A stretch of DNA of 64,000 nucleotides, taken from NCBI RefSeq assembly GCF_030684215.1, contig NZ_JAUXOV010000076.1, forward strand, positions 1 through 64,000. Direction: 5' to 3'. Below the pieces are notes generated by a model that was given only the letters and a program-made list of their open reading frames with translations, was not told where the DNA came from and ran no database searches. Positions within the stretch are counted from its first letter, which is position 1, and the number at the start of each line of letters is the position of its first letter. Source of the DNA: Pseudotabrizicola sp. (GTDB lineage: Bacteria; Pseudomonadota; Alphaproteobacteria; Rhodobacterales; Rhodobacteraceae). Shown here piece after piece: positions 25,698 to 34,874 of this stretch. Made by a program: the position numbers and the translations under genes.

Positions 25698-28141
25698 GGT
25701 TTGACGTGGGATTGCCGGACAAGGCGCGGGCGGTGGTGATCGGGGGCGGCATCTCGGGCTGTTCGGTGGCCTATCATCTGGCAAAGGCCGGTTGGTCGGA
25801 TGTGGTGCTGTTGGAGCGCAAGCGGCTGACATCGGGCACCACCTGGCATGCGGCGGGCTTGATCGGGCAGTTGCGGGCGAGTGCCAACATGACGCGGCTC
25901 GCGCGGTATTCGGCGGAGCTTTATGTCGGGCTGGAGGCGGAGACCGGCATTGCCACGGGGATGCGGCAGGTGGGCAGCATCTCGATGGCGCTGACGGCGG
26001 ACCGGATGGAGGAGTTGCGGCGTCAGGCCACCATGGCGCGGATCTTTGGCGTGGATGTGGAGGAGGTGTCGCCAACTGCGATCAAGGCGATGTATCCGCA
26101 TCTGAACGTGTCGGATGCGGTTGGCGGGGTGCATCTGCCCCTGGACGGGCAGTGCGATCCGGCCAATATCGCGATGGCGCTTGCACGCGGCGCACGGATG
26201 CGCGGGGCGATGATTGCCGAAGGGGTGCTGGTGGAGCGCGTCACCGTGGCGAACGGCCGGGTGACCGGGGTGGATTATGCGGGGCCGGAGGGGCCGGGGC
26301 ACATCGCAGCCGATGTGGTGATCAATTGCGGCGGGATGTGGGGGCGTGATCTGGCAGCGCAGAATGGCGTGACGGTGCCGCTGCATGCCTGCGAGCATTT
26401 CTATCTGGTGACCGAACCGATTTCCGGGCTTGGCCATCTGCCGGTGCTGCGGGTGCCCGATGAATGCGCCTATTACAAATCCGACGCCGGCAAGATGATG
26501 CTGGGCGCATTTGAGCCAAAGGCCAAGCCCTGGGGCATGGGTGGCATCCGCGCAGATTTCGAGTTCGACACGCTGCCTGAGGATTGGGACCATTTTCAGC
26601 CGATCCTTGAGGCCGCGATGGAGCGGATGCCATTGTTCCAGAGTGCGGGGATTCACACGTTTTTCAATGGACCGGAAAGCTTTACCCCCGATGACCGCTA
26701 TTACCTTGGCGAAGCGCCGGAGGTTGCGGGGTATTGGGTGGCGGCTGGATATAATTCCATTGGTATTGCCTCCAGTGGTGGGGCGGGGATGGCCTTGGCG
26801 CATTGGATTACGGAAGGGGAACCTCCGTTTGATCTGTGGGAGGTGGATATCCGCCGCGCCCAGCCGTTTCAGAAAAACCGCCAGTATTTGCGCGAAAGGG
26901 TAAGCGAGACGCTGGGTCTTTTGTATGCCGATCACTACCCTTACCGCCAGATGGCGACCAGCCGGGGGATACGCCGCAGCCCGCTGCATGACGCCCTTGC
27001 CGTACGCGGCGCGGTGTTTGGCGAGGTGGCAGGATGGGAGCGGGCGAACTGGTTTGCCGATGAAGGGCAGACGCGGGAGTATCAGTATGGTTGGGGCCGC
27101 GCGAACTGGTGGGGCAACCAGCGGGCCGAACATACGGCGGTGCGGGAGGGTGTCGGCCTGTTCGACATGACCAGCTTTGGCAAGATCCGGGTTGAGGGGC
27201 GCGACGCGTGCGCGTTTCTTAACCGGGTCTGCTCGGCGCAGATGGATGTGGCAGCGGGGCGCATCGTTTATACCATGATGCTGAACGGCAAGGGCGGCAT
27301 CGAGGCCGATCTGACGGTGACGCGGCTGAGCGAGACCGCGTTCCTGCTGGTGGTGCCGGGGGCGACGCTGGCGCGTAATCTTGCATGGCTTCGGGCGCAT
27401 TTGGCGGATGATTTCGTCGTTGTCACCGATGTGACGGCGGGCGAGGCCGTGCTGTGTCTGATGGGGCCGGGCGCGCGCGATGTGATGGGGCGGGTGAGCC
27501 CGCAGGATTTTACCAATGCAAGCCACGCCTTTGGGCAGGCGCGCGAGATCGAGATCGGCATGGGATTGGCCCGCGCGCACCGGGTGTCTTATGTGGGCGA
27601 GCTTGGCTGGGAGATCTATGTGCCTACCGATCAAGCGGCACATGTGTTCGAGACGCTGGTCGCGGCCGCCCCCGAGATGAAGCTGTGCGGGCTGCATGCC
27701 CTGGACAGTTGCCGGATCGAGAAGGCCTATCGCCATTGGGGCCATGACATCACCGATGAGGATCATGTGCTGGAGGCGGGGCTTGGCTTTGCCGTCAGCC
27801 GCAAGAAGGCCGATTTTCTTGGGCGCGATGCGGTGCTGGCGCGTGAGGACGCGGGGGTGCGGCGGCGGATGGTGCAGTTTCTGGTGCGCGACCCGGAGGC
27901 GATGATTTTTCACAACGAGGCGATCGTGCGCGACGGGCAGATTGTGGGGCCGGTCACGAGCGGTAACTATGGCCACGCTCTGGGGGGATGTGTCGGGCTG
28001 GGCTATGTGCCTTGCGCGGGGCAAAGCGAGGCCGATGTGCTGGCGTCCACCTATGAGATCGAGATTGCCGGGCGGCGGTTTAAGGCAGAGGCGTCTTTGG
28101 TGCCGCTGTATGATCCGATGTCGGGACGAATGCGTGCGTGA
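25694..28141 (+). CDS. FAD-dependent oxidoreductase with GcvT domain, dimethylglycine/sarcosine dehydrogenase-like (2)
   Basis: An 815-residue paralogue of the upstream enzyme with the same layout. The FAD site is AVVIGGGISGCSVAYHLA, and TSGTTWHAAGL places His52 as the likely covalent flavin ligand. The C-terminal GcvT-type domain starts at ~430 and includes GLHALDSCRIEKAYRHWGHD. The residues after WHAAG differ from the first copy (LIGQLRASAN versus NVPTFSASWS), suggesting different substrates, perhaps successive demethylation steps. The ATG at 25694 is favoured over an upstream frame overlapping the previous gene. Its ribosome binding site is weak. Confidence 0.87.
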   Translation: MGFDVGLPDKARAVVIGGGISGCSVAYHLAKAGWSDVVLLERKRLTSGTTWHAAGLIGQLRASANMTRLARYSAELYVGLEAETGIATGMRQVGSISMALTADRMEELRRQATMARIFGVDVEEVSPTAIKAMYPHLNVSDAVGGVHLPLDGQCDPANIAMALARGARMRGAMIAEGVLVERVTVANGRVTGVDYAGPEGPGHIAADVVINCGGMWGRDLAAQNGVTVPLHACEHFYLVTEPISGLGHLPVLRVPDECAYYKSDAGKMMLGAFEPKAKPWGMGGIRADFEFDTLPEDWDHFQPILEAAMERMPLFQSAGIHTFFNGPESFTPDDRYYLGEAPEVAGYWVAAGYNSIGIASSGGAGMALAHWITEGEPPFDLWEVDIRRAQPFQKNRQYLRERVSETLGLLYADHYPYRQMATSRGIRRSPLHDALAVRGAVFGEVAGWERANWFADEGQTREYQYGWGRANWWGNQRAEHTAVREGVGLFDMTSFGKIRVEGRDACAFLNRVCSAQMDVAAGRIVYTMMLNGKGGIEADLTVTRLSETAFLLVVPGATLARNLAWLRAHLADDFVVVTDVTAGEAVLCLMGPGARDVMGRVSPQDFTNASHAFGQAREIEIGMGLARAHRVSYVGELGWEIYVPTDQAAHVFETLVAAAPEMKLCGLHALDSCRIEKAYRHWGHDITDEDHVLEAGLGFAVSRKKADFLGRDAVLAREDAGVRRRMVQFLVRDPEAMIFHNEAIVRDGQIVGPVTSGNYGHALGGCVGLGYVPCAGQSEADVLASTYEIEIAGRRFKAEASLVPLYDPMSGRMRA

Positions 28142-28154
28142 CGGGCGGCGTGCC

Positions 28155-28184
28155 CCTGAGGATGGTTTTGAACAGAAAATGAGG
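28155..28184. repeat. degenerate copy of the intergenic repeat
   Basis: CCCCTGAGGATGGTTTTGAA followed by CAGAAAATGAGG keeps the right end of the element (GAACAGAAAATG) seen at 25668, in the short gap before the MttB-like gene. Confidence 0.4.
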
Positions 28185-28192
28185 GCAGAGCG

Positions 28193-29746
28193 ATGACGGA
28201 TCTGGGTGAGCTGTGTGAGCCCTCGCGGGCGCGGCGGTCGGGGGGACGGGGGGCGCGGGTGGCTTTGCGCTCGGCGCCCTTGTCGGATGCAATGCGGCCC
28301 ATTCGGCCCGGCATGCCGGGGGGACAGTATCGGCCGCTGACTGATGCCGGGATGGCGCGGATCCATCAGGCGGCTTTGCAGGCGCTGGAGGAAATCGGCC
28401 TTTCGCAGGCGCCGCCCTCGGGGGTGGAGGTGATGACAGCCGCCGGGGCCATTCAGGGCAATGACGGTCGGTTGCGCTTTCCGCGCGCGCTGGTCGAGGA
28501 CATGTTGAATGTGGCGGCGCGTGACATCACGCTGTTTGCCCGTGATCCGCGCCATGACCTGCATCTGACCGGAACCAATGTGCATTACGGCACGGCGGGG
28601 GCGGCGGTGCATATCGTGGATCCGTTCACGCTGGAATATCGCGATTCAACCGCGCAGGATCTGTATGATGCGGCGCGGTTGGTGGATAATCTGGACAACA
28701 TCCACTTTTACCAGCGCACCATGGTGTGCCGCGATGTGATTGATAACCGCGACATGGACCTGAACACGCTGTACGGCAGCCTTTCGGGCACGGCAAAGCA
28801 TGTGGGCACCTCGTTCAGCGATCCGTCGCATGTGGCTGATTGCTTTGATCTGCTTTACATGGTGGCGGGCGGCGAGGAAAAGTGGCTGGAGCGGCCGTTT
28901 GTCAGCAATTCCAACTGCTTTGTCGTCCCACCAATGAAGTTTGCCGAGGAATCCTGCATCACGATGGAGGATTGCATCCGGCGCGGCATGCCGATGCTGC
29001 TGCTGTCGGCGGGGCAGGCGGGGGCGACGGCGCCCGCGCCGATTGCGTTGACCATTGTGCAGGCGGTGGCCGAGTGTCTGGCGGGCGTGGTCTATGCCAA
29101 TTCCATCAGACCGGGCGCGCCTTGCATCTTTGGCACCTGGCCTTTTGTCAGCGATCTGCGGACCGGGGCGATGTCGGGGGGCAGTGCCGAGCAGGCCTTG
29201 CTGACGGCGGGCTGTAGTCAGATGCACAAGTTCTATGGCCTGCCCGGCGGCGCTGCCTCGGGCATTTCCGACAGCAAGCTGCCCGACATGCAAGCCGGGT
29301 GGGAGCAGGGCATCACCAACGTGCTTGCGGGTCTGTCGGGGCTGAACATGTGCTACGAGGCGGTGGGGATGCATGCCAGCCTGCTGGGGTTCTGTCTGGA
29401 AAGCCTTGTGCTGGGCGATGATCTGTTGGGGCAGGCGATGCGCTGTGTGCGCGGCATTGATGTGACCGAGGACAGCACCAGCATCGAGGCTATGAAAGAG
29501 GTCTGCCTTGGTGGGCCGGGTCATTACCTTGGGTCGGACCAGACCCTGCGGCTGATGCAGACCGAATACATCTATCCGGCTGTTGGCAACCGGATGAGCC
29601 CAAAGGAATGGAACGAGGCGGGCAAGCCTTTGCTGCTGGAAAAGGCGCTGGAGCGCAAGAATGCGATCCTTGCCAAAGCAGGCAGTCGGATAGATCCCGA
29701 GATTGATGCGGCGATCCGGGCAAAATACGCGATGCATTTCCGGTGA
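28193..29746 (+). CDS. trimethylamine methyltransferase (MttB) superfamily protein, non-pyrrolysine
   Basis: A 517-residue member of the MttB family. The frame is continuous without an internal TAG, so it lacks pyrrolysine and belongs with the MtgB-type enzymes that demethylate quaternary amines such as glycine betaine, rather than trimethylamine. The N-terminal ~35 residues are Arg/Gly-rich. The barrel region includes VVYANSIRPGAPCIFGTWPF and the glycine-rich LPGGAASGISDSKLPD. No corrinoid-protein or corrinoid-activator gene is next to it, although the oxidoreductases upstream could receive the demethylated product. It overlaps nothing upstream and runs into the next operon gene. Confidence 0.88.
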   Translation: MTDLGELCEPSRARRSGGRGARVALRSAPLSDAMRPIRPGMPGGQYRPLTDAGMARIHQAALQALEEIGLSQAPPSGVEVMTAAGAIQGNDGRLRFPRALVEDMLNVAARDITLFARDPRHDLHLTGTNVHYGTAGAAVHIVDPFTLEYRDSTAQDLYDAARLVDNLDNIHFYQRTMVCRDVIDNRDMDLNTLYGSLSGTAKHVGTSFSDPSHVADCFDLLYMVAGGEEKWLERPFVSNSNCFVVPPMKFAEESCITMEDCIRRGMPMLLLSAGQAGATAPAPIALTIVQAVAECLAGVVYANSIRPGAPCIFGTWPFVSDLRTGAMSGGSAEQALLTAGCSQMHKFYGLPGGAASGISDSKLPDMQAGWEQGITNVLAGLSGLNMCYEAVGMHASLLGFCLESLVLGDDLLGQAMRCVRGIDVTEDSTSIEAMKEVCLGGPGHYLGSDQTLRLMQTEYIYPAVGNRMSPKEWNEAGKPLLLEKALERKNAILAKAGSRIDPEIDAAIRAKYAMHFR

Positions 29747-29775
29747 GTGTGGTCCAGAAGCGGGAGGAGCAGGGC

Positions 29776-30675
29776 ATGAAGATCGGCTATATCGGGCTGG
29801 GCAATCTGGGCGGGCATATCGCGGCCAGTCTGATCCGCGCAGGGTATGAGGTGGTGGTCTATGACCGCGACCCGGCCCTTGGCGACAGGCATCGCGCCAT
29901 GGGGGCAGGTGTGGCCGACAGCCCCGCCGATCTTGCGGCGCAGGTGGACCATGTCTTTACCTGCCTGCCATCGCCCGCCGTGTCAGAAGCGGTACTGACG
30001 CAGGTTCTGACCACCGCACGGCCTGGCATGACCTGGGTGGAAAACTCTACCCTTGGCCGCGACGATGTGGTGCTGCTTGCAGGTCTGGCGCAGGCCGCAG
30101 GTCTGCGGATGCTGGAAGCCCCGGTGACGGGCGGCGTGCATCTGGCGGCGCGGGGGGAAATCACTGTGTTGGTGGGCGGCGACGTTGACCTGCTCGACCT
30201 GCACCGCGCCGCCCTTATGGCAATTGGCAACCGGCTGTTCCATATGGGGCCGTTGGGATCGGCGGCGGTGATCAAGGTCATCACCAATATGCTGGCCTTC
30301 ATCCATCTGGTCGCTGATGGCGAGGCGCTGATGCTTGCACGCCGCGGCGGCCTGGATCTCAAAACGGCGTGGGAGGCAATTGCCGCGTCATCCGGCAGCA
30401 GTTTCGTTCACGAGACCGAGGGCCAGCTGATCCTGAACGGCAGCTATGACATTGCCTTTACCATGGACCTTGCGCTGAAGGATCTGGGGTTTGCCATGGG
30501 TTTCGGGCAGGAATTCGGTGTGCCGCTGGATCTGGCGGGGCAGACCATGCAAACCTTTGTCAAAGGCCGCGCGGCCTATGGTGGGGCAGCGCAATCGACG
30601 CAGATCGTCAAACTGTTGGAAGACGCGCTTGGCACTGATCTGCGCGCCGAGGGCTTTCCGGCCCGGCTGGAATAA
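29776..30675 (+). CDS. NAD(P)-dependent oxidoreductase, 3-hydroxyisobutyrate dehydrogenase family
   Basis: A 299-residue beta-hydroxyacid dehydrogenase. The Rossmann motif is IGYIGLGNLGGHIAASLI, the substrate motif is APVTGGVHLAARG, and the catalytic Lys region is VIKVITNMLAFIH. The ATG at 29776 is chosen because GGAGGAGC lies just before it; an upstream GTG inside the MttB-like gene is less likely. As last gene of the operon it may reduce or oxidise a hydroxyacid released from the substrate carbon skeleton. Confidence 0.88.
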   Translation: MKIGYIGLGNLGGHIAASLIRAGYEVVVYDRDPALGDRHRAMGAGVADSPADLAAQVDHVFTCLPSPAVSEAVLTQVLTTARPGMTWVENSTLGRDDVVLLAGLAQAAGLRMLEAPVTGGVHLAARGEITVLVGGDVDLLDLHRAALMAIGNRLFHMGPLGSAAVIKVITNMLAFIHLVADGEALMLARRGGLDLKTAWEAIAASSGSSFVHETEGQLILNGSYDIAFTMDLALKDLGFAMGFGQEFGVPLDLAGQTMQTFVKGRAAYGGAAQSTQIVKLLEDALGTDLRAEGFPARLE

Positions 30676-30686
30676 ATAGGGGCGCT

Positions 30687-30765
30687 CCCCCCGGAATATT
30701 TCAGCCAGGATGAATAATGGACTATGGCGCATTCATCTTGGTAAAAATACTCCTGCCGGAGACAC
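30687..30765. repeat. inverted pair of the intergenic repeat
   Basis: A plus-strand copy (CCCCCCGGAATATTTCAGCC then AGGATGAAT, from 30687) is followed by a minus-strand copy (ATTCATCTTGGTAAAAATAC then TCCTGCCGG, to 30765). Together they can fold as a long imperfect hairpin between the oxidoreductase operon and the convergent PHP gene, where it could end transcription from both sides. Confidence 0.65.
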
Positions 30766-30783
30766 CCGTCCTGTCAGCCCGCG

Positions 30784-31707
30784 CTAACGCCAGATCGGGT
30801 TGGACCAGGCCTTTTTGCCCGCCGCATCCATCAGCGTAACGCGCAGCCAAGGGCTGTCGCCAAACCGTGTCAGGTCCAGCTTTGGCGTGGTCATCGAATG
30901 GCCATGCACGGCGCGGGCGGCTGTACCCTGGCCTTGCACGATCATGGCCGCGACGGCCGAGCTTTCCACCTCGATCCGATCATCAAACAGGCGGATGTCG
31001 CGCAGTTCCGGTCCTTGGCTTGAATAGAAGTCGCCGGATTTGAGGGCGGCAAGCAGGGCTTCGGGGGTATTCTCGGGCGACTTGACCATGACCCAGCCGC
31101 CGAAATGGTCAGGTTCGTAAAAATGGGCGTCGTCGGTGGCGATCATGGTCAGGCGGCGGCCTTCAGACAGCAAAAGGTCGGCGATGGCCGCGCCGTCGGG
31201 GCGGTCGCAGCCCATGGCGCAACCGTGGTTGTAGATCTCGACCGCATGGGCTGCGGTGATGCCACGCGCATCCGCCAGCGTCAGGCCCGACCATTGCGGG
31301 TGGGCGACGGCAACGAAGGCCCCGGCGGCGACGGCGCGGGCGGCAAGTTCGGCGCCGGTTTCCTGCCCTTCGACGGGGTGGAAGTCGGGGCTGTGCGAGG
31401 GCGCGAAATCGGTCGGCAGGCCGACGGCGAGGATATGCCACAACTCGCCATTTGCCATCGCGCCGGAATGGAGTTCCGCACCCAGAATGGTCGTGAAGTC
31501 TTCTGTACGATACGGCTGTGTATCGACGATGGGATAGTCGTAGGCGCCGACGAAATGATCGGTCAGAGCCAAAAAGTCATATCCCTCGGCCCGGTAGCGG
31601 CGGCAGACCTCTTCGGGCAACAGCACGCCATCGGACCTGGTGGAATGGGTATGCAGATTGCCGCGCCAGAAACGGCCGGGCGCGGTGAAGGCAGTGGGGC
31701 GGTGCAT
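30784..31707 (-). CDS. PHP-domain phosphoesterase
   Basis: A 307-residue PHP-family metal-dependent hydrolase. The first metal motif is NLHTHSTRSDG, then LALTDHF, a central ELHSG, VAVAHPQW, and TDDAHFYEPDH. The C-terminal ~80 residues form a beta-rich extension. The ATG at 31707 is preferred to that at 31716 because an AGGA element stands nine bases before it. Substrate unknown; the family includes phosphatases and nucleotide or sugar phosphoesterases. Confidence 0.85.
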   Translation of the reverse strand: MHRPTAFTAPGRFWRGNLHTHSTRSDGVLLPEEVCRRYRAEGYDFLALTDHFVGAYDYPIVDTQPYRTEDFTTILGAELHSGAMANGELWHILAVGLPTDFAPSHSPDFHPVEGQETGAELAARAVAAGAFVAVAHPQWSGLTLADARGITAAHAVEIYNHGCAMGCDRPDGAAIADLLLSEGRRLTMIATDDAHFYEPDHFGGWVMVKSPENTPEALLAALKSGDFYSSQGPELRDIRLFDDRIEVESSAVAAMIVQGQGTAARAVHGHSMTTPKLDLTRFGDSPWLRVTLMDAAGKKAWSNPIWR

Positions 31708-31730
31708 GGGGGGCATCCTGAAATTGCATA

Positions 31731-31754
31731 GGCCCCGGCACGCTAGCCGGGGCC
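31731..31754 (-). terminator. hairpin terminator of tyrS
   Basis: GGCCCCGGC and GCCGGGGCC make a perfect nine-pair stem with a six-base loop, 24 bases after the tyrS stop. The tail on the minus strand (TATGCAATTT) is only moderately T-rich. Confidence 0.65.
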
Positions 31755-31777
31755 TGTGACGCTGGCAAGACGCCGTT

Positions 31778-33028
31778 TTAGCCCAGTGTCACCAACGCGT
31801 GCCGCTTTTTCCCTGCGGTCAGCTTCAATGGCTCGGCCAGATCGCCCGCGCCGTAGCGCAGGGCGCTGTCGGTCACGATATCATCATTCACCTTTGCCCC
31901 ACCTTCCGCGATCAGGCGCTTGGCATCCTTGCCGCTTGCTGAAAGCCCCGCGCGCACGAACAGTTGCACGATACCGATGCCGTCGGCCATTTCCTCTGGC
32001 GACAGGGTAACGGTGGGCAGATCGTCGCCGATGCCGCCCCGCTCAAACACCTCACGTGCGGTGGCCTCTGCCGCCGCTGCCGCGTCTGCCCCATGCAGAA
32101 GTGTTGTCACCTCATTGGCGAGGATGATCTTGGCGGCGTTGATCTCTGACCCTTGCAACGCGCCCAAACGGTCACATTCCTCCAGCGGGAGTTCGGTGAA
32201 CAGCTTGAGAAAGCGCCCGACATCGGCATCGGTTGAGTTGCGCCAGAATTGCCAGAATTCATAGGGGGCCAGCATCGCGCCGTTCAGCCAGACCGCGCCA
32301 TTGGCTGATTTGCCCATCTTGCGCCCGTCAGATGTGGTCAGAAGCGGCGTGGTCAGGCCGTAGACCTCATGATCGACCACGCGACGCGTCAGATCGACGC
32401 CGTTGACGATATTGCCCCATTGATCTGACCCGCCCATCTGCAAAAGACAACCGTAGCGGCGGTTGATTTCAAGGAAATCATAGGCCTGCAGGATCATGTA
32501 GTTGAATTCGAGGAAGGACAGCGATTGTTCGCGATCCAGCCGGGACTTCACGGAATCGAACGACAGCATCCGGTTTACGCTGAAATGCCGCCCGATGTCA
32601 CGCAGGAACTCCAGATAGTTCAGATGATCCAGCCATTCGGCATTGTTGAGCATGATAGCATCGGTCGGCCCGTCGCCATAGGCGAGGTAGCGGGCAAAGA
32701 CCTGCTGCATCCCGGCGATGTTCTCGTCGATCTTCGCGGCGGTCAGCAGCGGGCGTTCTTCGGCGCGGAACGACGGATCGCCCACCTTGGTGGTGCCGCC
32801 GCCCATCAGGGTGATCGGCTTGTGGCCGCATTTCTGCAACCAGCGCAGCACCATGATGTTCAAAAGGTGCCCCACATGCAGCGACGCCGCGGTGGCATCA
32901 TAGCCGATATAGGCCGGCACGACCCCCTTCAGAAACGCCTCGTCCAGCGCCTGATAATCCGTGCAATCGGCCAGAAAGCCACGGGTCATCATCACGCGCA
33001 TGAAATCTGATTTCGGATGGTAGGTCAT
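31778..33028 (-). CDS. tyrS: tyrosyl-tRNA synthetase
   Basis: A 416-residue class I synthetase. The HIGH-type motif is HVGHLLN in [16 protein letters not shown], the tyrosine-binding region contains [14 protein letters not shown] and GGSDQWGNI, and the KMSKS-type motif is [15 protein letters not shown]-terminal S4 RNA-binding domain covers ~350-416. The start is the ATG at 33028. It is divergent from anmK. Confidence 0.97.
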   Translation of the reverse strand: MTYHPKSDFMRVMMTRGFLADCTDYQALDEAFLKGVVPAYIGYDATAASLHVGHLLNIMVLRWLQKCGHKPITLMGGGTTKVGDPSFRAEERPLLTAAKIDENIAGMQQVFARYLAYGDGPTDAIMLNNAEWLDHLNYLEFLRDIGRHFSVNRMLSFDSVKSRLDREQSLSFLEFNYMILQAYDFLEINRRYGCLLQMGGSDQWGNIVNGVDLTRRVVDHEVYGLTTPLLTTSDGRKMGKSANGAVWLNGAMLAPYEFWQFWRNSTDADVGRFLKLFTELPLEECDRLGALQGSEINAAKIILANEVTTLLHGADAAAAAEATAREVFERGGIGDDLPTVTLSPEEMADGIGIVQLFVRAGLSASGKDAKRLIAEGGAKVNDDIVTDSALRYGAGDLAEPLKLTAGKKRHALVTLG

Positions 33029-33085
33029 AGCGTCCTCGTGTCATAGACTTCGGGGGGTATAGCGGGCGTGCGGGGGCTTGGAAAG

Positions 33086-34180
33086 ATGCGAGTATCGGGA
33101 CCGGTCTGGGCTTTGGGGGCGATGTCTGGCACCTCGCTTGACGGGGTGGATGCGGGAATGGTGCTCACCGATGGCCATACCATCACCGAGTTCGGGCCAG
33201 ACGCTTACCGGGCCTACACACAGGCCGAACGTGCGGTGATCCGCGCGGGCTTTGGCCACTGGCCGGGTGATCCGGGCGTAGAGGCGGCTGCCGAAGTGGT
33301 AGAGGCCGCCCATGCCGAGGTACTGGCGCGCTTTACCGGGGCCGAGGTGGTGGGTTTCCATGGCCAGACGCTGGCGCATGATCCGCGTGGACGTGGCACG
33401 CATCAGGCCGGAAATGGTGCGCTGCTGGCGGATGTGCTGGGCTGCCCCGTGGTGTGGGATTTCAGGTCAAACGATGTGCAGATGGGCGGGCAGGGCGCGC
33501 CACTGGCCTCGTTCTTTCACCACGCCTGCGCCCGCTACGCCGGGTTGACAGAGCCTGTGGCGTTCCTGAACCTTGGTGGGGTAGGCAACCTGACATGGGT
33601 TGATCCGGGTCTGTCGCGGCCCGATGAGCCCGGCGCGCTTCTGGCTTTTGACACCGGGCCTGCGAATGCGCCGATCAATGATCTGATGCTGGCGCGGCGC
33701 GGCGTGGCACAAGACGAGGGCGGGGCGCTTGCCGCTTCGGGCACGGTGGATGAGGCGGTGGTCGCGGCTTTCCTGAACCACCCCTATTTCTTCAAGATGC
33801 CGCCAAAATCCTTGGACCGGAACGATTTTCCGGCGCTGCTTTCTGCTGTGGCGTATGTGTCCGATGCTGATGCTGCGGCGACCCTGACTGCCTGTGCTGC
33901 GGCAGCGGTTGCGCGTGGGGCCGAGCATTTTCCTGCCCCCGTCGCGCGCCTGTTCGTCTGTGGCGGCGGGCGGCACAACGGCGCGATGATGGCGCAGCTT
34001 TCACAGCGGCTTGGTCTTGTGGCCGAACCGGTAGAAGCGATCGGTCTGAACGGCGATATGCTCGAGGCGCAAGCCTTTGCCTATCTGGCGGTGCGGGTGC
34101 TGCGGGGCCTGCCCACCAGCGCGCCCGCCACCACCGGGGTTCCGGCGGCGGTCGGGGGCGGGAAAGTCAGTCGGCCATAG
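33086..34180 (+). CDS. anmK: anhydro-N-acetylmuramic acid kinase
   Basis: A 364-residue kinase that phosphorylates and opens 1,6-anhydro-MurNAc in peptidoglycan recycling, giving MurNAc-6-phosphate. The ATP motif [14 protein letters not shown] stands near the N-terminus, followed by [12 protein letters not shown], the [10 protein letters not shown] loop and VCGGGRHN. The ATG at 33086, next to GGAAAG, is preferred over a GTG 18 bases upstream. Its last 14 bases overlap the convergent alkD-like gene. Confidence 0.94.
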   Translation: MRVSGPVWALGAMSGTSLDGVDAGMVLTDGHTITEFGPDAYRAYTQAERAVIRAGFGHWPGDPGVEAAAEVVEAAHAEVLARFTGAEVVGFHGQTLAHDPRGRGTHQAGNGALLADVLGCPVVWDFRSNDVQMGGQGAPLASFFHHACARYAGLTEPVAFLNLGGVGNLTWVDPGLSRPDEPGALLAFDTGPANAPINDLMLARRGVAQDEGGALAASGTVDEAVVAAFLNHPYFFKMPPKSLDRNDFPALLSAVAYVSDADAAATLTACAAAAVARGAEHFPAPVARLFVCGGGRHNGAMMAQLSQRLGLVAEPVEAIGLNGDMLEAQAFAYLAVRVLRGLPTSAPATTGVPAAVGGGKVSRP

Positions 34181-34874
34181 GGGCTTCTGGCAGGCGCCGG
34201 GCGGCCTCTTTGCGGGCAAAGGTCTTCAGCCCAAGACCGGGACCATCCATGAACTCGGCCGCGCGGGCGGGGTCGTGCTTTGACAGCACCCCCAGCCAGT
34301 CGGCAATCGCCTTTTGGATAAACCAGTTGCGGTCGGGAACCAGATGTTCTGCCCAGACCAGCCCGGTTTCGCGGATGTCGTAATCTGCGTCTTTCAGGTT
34401 GTTCATCTTGGCCCATGGCAGCAGCATCAGCAGACTTGCGCGGCGCACCCAATGGTTTTCGCTCTCTACCCATTGTTCCAGATCGGCCAGCCGGGCCGGG
34501 TCGGCCACCACCCGCTTTTGCCCGGCGGTCGTGACCAGATCGGCCAGCGCCCAGACGTCAAGCTGGTCCACCCAGTCGCAGATCACTGCCCACGCCCGGT
34601 CATCCGGGCGCAGCCGTGCCTGTGTCAGCAGCTTGGCGGCCGCCACGCGAGCATCATGCACATCGGTGTTCCACAAGCCTTCGGCCAATGACACCCGGCC
34701 CTCGACCGAGAGATCGGCGCGCCATGTGGCGACATGTTCGTCGATTTGCGCCGGGGTCAGTCCCAGATAGCGCCGGCCCGCCTCGGGCGGGGCCTTGTGA
34801 TACTCTGCGGCCTCGGCCGCCTTTGCCGGATCGGTCAGCGCTTCAAGTGCCTCAAGGGCTTGATACGGGGTCAT
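34167..34874 (-). CDS. AlkD-like DNA alkylation repair protein
   Basis: A 235-residue all-helical protein of the AlkD/HEAT-repeat glycosylase family. The tandem helical repeats are visible as [30 protein letters not shown] and [18 protein letters not shown], with the family Trp and Asp residues at the usual places. It would remove alkylated bases from DNA. Its start overlaps the glmS stop (ATGA), so it is translated from the glmUS transcript. Confidence 0.87.
   Translation of the reverse strand: MTPYQALEALEALTDPAKAAEAAEYHKAPPEAGRRYLGLTPAQIDEHVATWRADLSVEGRVSLAEGLWNTDVHDARVAAAKLLTQARLRPDDRAWAVICDWVDQLDVWALADLVTTAGQKRVVADPARLADLEQWVESENHWVRRASLLMLLPWAKMNNLKDADYDIRETGLVWAEHLVPDRNWFIQKAIADWLGVLSKHDPARAAEFMDGPGLGLKTFARKEAARRLPEAPMAD

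Noticed and set aside
25376-28612. Minus-strand frame of over 1,000 codons
   Set aside because: Antisense to the second GcvT-type oxidoreductase gene; composition is repetitive Pro/His/Arg and no family motif is visible.
28193-29746. Possible in-frame TAG encoding pyrrolysine in the MttB homologue
   Set aside because: The frame is continuous for 517 codons with no internal stop, so it is a non-pyrrolysine member.
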